From NCBI GenBank assembly GCA_014621425.1, contig JAANBB010000702.1, forward strand, positions 1 to 14,153: a DNA stretch of 14,153 nt, written 5' to 3'. The position numbers and the translations under genes are program-made. This DNA comes from Cylindrodendrum hubeiense (taxonomy: Eukaryota > Ascomycota > Sordariomycetes > Hypocreales > Nectriaceae). The notes below the pieces were generated by a model. That model made no database searches, was not told the origin of the DNA, and saw only the letters and a list, made by a program, of their open reading frames with translations. The number at the start of each line of letters is the position of its first letter. Position 1 is the stretch's first letter. Positions 11,888 through 14,153 of the stretch are shown here, one piece after another.

Positions 11888-13436
11888 ATGGAGCCCCGCA
11901 GGCCGGACCTCTCCGCCGACAGCCCCTCCTCCGCCTCCTCATCAGCTTCGGCCGCAGCTTCGGCCGGGAGGATATCCCTTGTTTCTCGACACTTGTTGCA
12001 GGCTACTTCTTCTTTATCTTTATCCTCCTCCTCTTCCACCCAAACCTCGTCCTCTCCTCCGCAACAGCGCCGATACTCTTCATCATCCACCATGTCGTCT
12101 CAACCACCCCACGCCACTCTGCTCATCCCTGGGCCCATCGAGTTCGATGATGCCGTCCTCCAGTCTATGAGCCACTACAGGTAACAATCATCTTTACACT
12201 ACGATTGTCGCAGCATTGGCAACTTGTGCTGACCATTGTCCCTGCTTTGCAGTGAGAGCCATGTCGGCCCTGCCTTCGTTAACACCTTTGGTGAGACCCT
12301 CACCATGGTCCGCCAGCTGTTCCAATCGACCGATCCCGCTGCCCAGCCCTTCGTCATCTCCGGCTCCGGCACCCTGGGCTGGGACTTGGTAGCTGCCAAC
12401 CTCCTCGAGGCCGGCGAGAACGCCCTTGTCCTCAGCACCGGCTACTTCGGCGACGGCCTCGCCGACTGCCTCCGAACCTACGGCGCGAACGTCGACAAGA
12501 TCGACGGTGAGGTCGGTGGTCGCCCCCAGATCCCCGCCATCGAGAAGGCTCTCTCCGAGAAGAAGTACAAGGTTCTCACCGTTACCCACGTCGATACCTC
12601 CACCGGTGTCCTTAGCGAGCTCAAGGACCTGACTGCGGCCGTTCGCCGTGTGTCACCCGAGACTCTCGTCGTTGTCGATGGTGTCTGCAGTGTCGCTTGC
12701 GAGGAGATTGCCTTTGACGCGTGGGGTCTGGATGGTGTCGTGACTGCCAGTCAGAAGGCCATCGGCTGCCCGGCCGGTCTATCCATCTCCTTCTTCAGCA
12801 GCCGAGCGATCGACGCCTTTAAGAACCGCAAGACCCCCCCGGCTTCGTACTACGTCTCCATGAAGAACTGGACCCCTAGTGAGTTTCGCCCCTTGAAAAG
12901 AGACCTATTGGAGCTTGCCACAGTCACTAACACAGTTTAGTTATGCAAAACTACGAGGCTAAGAAGCCCTCATACTTTGCTACTCCCTCGCCCCAGCTCA
13001 TCCACGCCCTGCACACGGCCCTTACCCAGATCCTGTCGAAGCCCCTGGCCGAGCAGTTCCAGAAGCACATCGAGGTGTCTGATCGGGTCAAGAAGGCCGT
13101 GACCGACCTCGGCCTCAAGATTGTGGCCACCAAGAAGGAGGACCAGGCGCACGCCATGACAGCCATTTACCTGCCCGAGACTGTTCAGATCGCCGACGTC
13201 CTGCCTAAGCTGGCCGCCAAGGGCGTGGTGTTCGCCGGTGGCATCCACAAGGCGATTGCGACGCGATACATTCGATTCGGACACATGGGTGTCAGCGCGG
13301 TATGTTGGATTCCGTTCTCTGGAGTGACCAAGTTGCTAATGTGTGAGGTGAATAGCTGGACCCTAACCGAAAGGACATTGACAAGGCTCTGGATGCTCTG
13401 CGGGATTCGCTTGCCGAGACTGGCTACAAGGCATAG
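11888..13436 (+). CDS. agx1: Alanine-glyoxylate aminotransferase (AGX1 type), probable mitochondrial form
   Basis: This PLP enzyme converts glyoxylate and alanine to glycine and pyruvate (family knowledge). Exons are 11888-12180, 12253-12878, 12941-13299 and 13356-13436, with introns of 72, 62 and 56 nt. Starting at 12092 gives 384 residues, matching yeast Agx1 (about 385); starting at 11888 adds 68 and gives 452. The extension is rich in Ser and Ala, contains a basic stretch GRISLVSRHLL, and ends in RRYSSSS just before the second Met, which resembles a mitochondrial presequence cleavage site. Both ATGs have good context (GCCATGG; ACCATG). In short-form numbering, the PLP lysine is Lys198 in SQKAIGCPAG, Asp172 in VVDGVCS should contact the pyridine nitrogen, and SGSGTLGWD forms the phosphate-binding region. 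The C-terminus GYKA is not a peroxisomal PTS1. Family assignment is firm and the start codon is the main doubt. Confidence 0.93.
12092..12094 (+). other. Alternative in-frame start of the aminotransferase
   Basis: An ATG in strong context (ACC before it) begins MSSQPPHATLLIPGP, where similarity to the core enzyme starts. Initiation here would give a 384-residue protein without the presequence, presumably cytosolic. Leaky scanning or an alternative transcription start could allow both forms; the sequence permits this but does not prove it. Confidence 0.5.
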
Positions 13437-13512
13437 ACAACGGGTGCTTGGAATAGAAGAGTTCAGGAGTCATCGTGTAATTTGTCGAATAGAAACGGCG
13501 CCCGGCACGGGG

Positions 13513-13523
13513 AATACAATACA
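13513..13523 (+). terminator. Possible polyadenylation signal AATACAATACA
   Basis: Two overlapping AATACA elements followed by an A run lie 77 bases beyond the aminotransferase stop. They resemble the A-rich positioning elements of fungal 3' ends. The assignment rests on motif and distance only. Confidence 0.3.
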
Positions 13524-13984
13524 AAAAAATTGGATAGATTTGGTCTAACTGATTCAAAGAGTGTGTGGATCTATGTGTTGGTGTGCATGTCTCATGATTG
13601 ACGATAGCCGAGTTGCTGCAGAGTTATGGGACGGACTTTCGGGTGGCTGGAGTTGGTGGATAGCCATGTGAACCAACATCAAAACATTCACAGAAGCTAC
13701 ATGAAGATTCGAGAATCTGCTTGCTGGCGTCGGGGACGAAACGAGGCCATGCGCAATTTGAAGGCTAGGATGATGGCCGCGACGCGAGGACCACGGAGAT
13801 GCTGAGGCCCCGACAGCCGTGCAAAAGCAAAGACGGACTTAAAGATGAGTTCTGCGATCGATCGAGGCGGGGTGGGAACCGGTTGCTTCATGGACAACGC
13901 AGCAGACAAGATAGAAGGCTGGGAGAGAGGTGCGACGTCTCATCACATGTACCCGGTACCTGGGCGACAGCGTCATGGTTACTG

Positions 13985-14026
13985 GGCCGTGCCTCTGGCT
14001 ACCTTGGCCGTGCCTCTGGCTACCTG
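13985..14026 (+). repeat. 21-bp tandem duplication, two copies
   Basis: The unit beginning GGCCGTGCCTCTGGCTACCT is present at 13985-14005 and 14006-14026 and differs only in the last base. TACCTGGGCG also occurs just before (near 13957) and at the end (14021-14030), which suggests local slippage or unequal duplication. Confidence 0.8.
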
Positions 14027-14153
14027 GGCGCGGTGCAATTAGCGGTGTCGGTTGCCGGGCTAAAAGTCGCCGCTTCGCTCGCGGGCGCGTGTCCATGGTG
14101 GCGGGCGAGGTCCCGGGTACTTGTGACGAGAAATGCCCCTCTCCTCCCCCCCG

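Larger units (their letters stand above)
13437..14153. other. Right flank downstream of the aminotransferase
   Basis: These 717 bases begin with the aminotransferase 3' untranslated region. No open frame here resembles a known protein. The last 200 bases are GC-rich and contain a 21-bp tandem duplication. They may be upstream sequence of a gene beyond the right edge. Confidence 0.5.

Noticed and set aside
11158..12093. A 311-codon open frame on the minus strand opposite the aminotransferase 5' region
   Set aside because: It ends in an Asp/Glu-rich stretch that mirrors the Ser-rich presequence on the other strand. It has no recognisable domain and overlaps the supported gene.

Overview
The window looks like a gene-dense stretch of a filamentous ascomycete chromosome (Pezizomycotina, most likely a Sordariomycete). 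The reasons are the GC-rich coding sequence, the short introns (about 55-118 nt) with GTANGT-type donors and CTAAC/CTGAC-type branch points, and proteins of clearly fungal type. Five protein-coding genes can be built exon by exon. I see no tRNA, rRNA, transposon, CRISPR array or plasmid/phage feature.

Layout: 1-1486 is a C-rich, gene-free left flank with short tandem repeats. 3976-1487 (minus) is the DEAH-box helicase Prp43, three exons, complete. 3977-4662 is a divergent promoter region. 4663-7237 (plus) is the type II arginine methyltransferase PRMT5 (Skb1/Hsl7), four exons, interrupted by an apparent one-base frameshift near 5101-5107. 8167-7635 (minus) is the core snRNP protein SmF, four exons, convergent with PRMT5. 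8168-9883 is a long gene-free intergenic stretch. 9884-10928 (plus) is an alpha/beta hydrolase of unknown substrate with one intron and a TATA box. 10929-11887 is intergenic. 11888 (or 12092) to 13436 (plus) is an alanine-glyoxylate aminotransferase of the AGX1 type, four exons, with a likely mitochondrial presequence and a second in-frame start. 13437-14153 is the right flank, which holds a 21-bp tandem duplication.

The first three genes share a theme. PRMT5 symmetrically dimethylates arginines of Sm proteins, SmF belongs to the heptameric Sm ring of U1/U2/U4/U5 snRNPs, and Prp43 dismantles spliceosomes after splicing (and also acts in ribosome biogenesis). Whether this adjacency matters or is chance cannot be decided from one window. 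The two genes on the right are metabolic and have no evident link to each other.

I did not find a clearly novel biological system. The observations most worth checking are the PRMT5 reading-frame break and the two-start, possibly dual-targeted aminotransferase.
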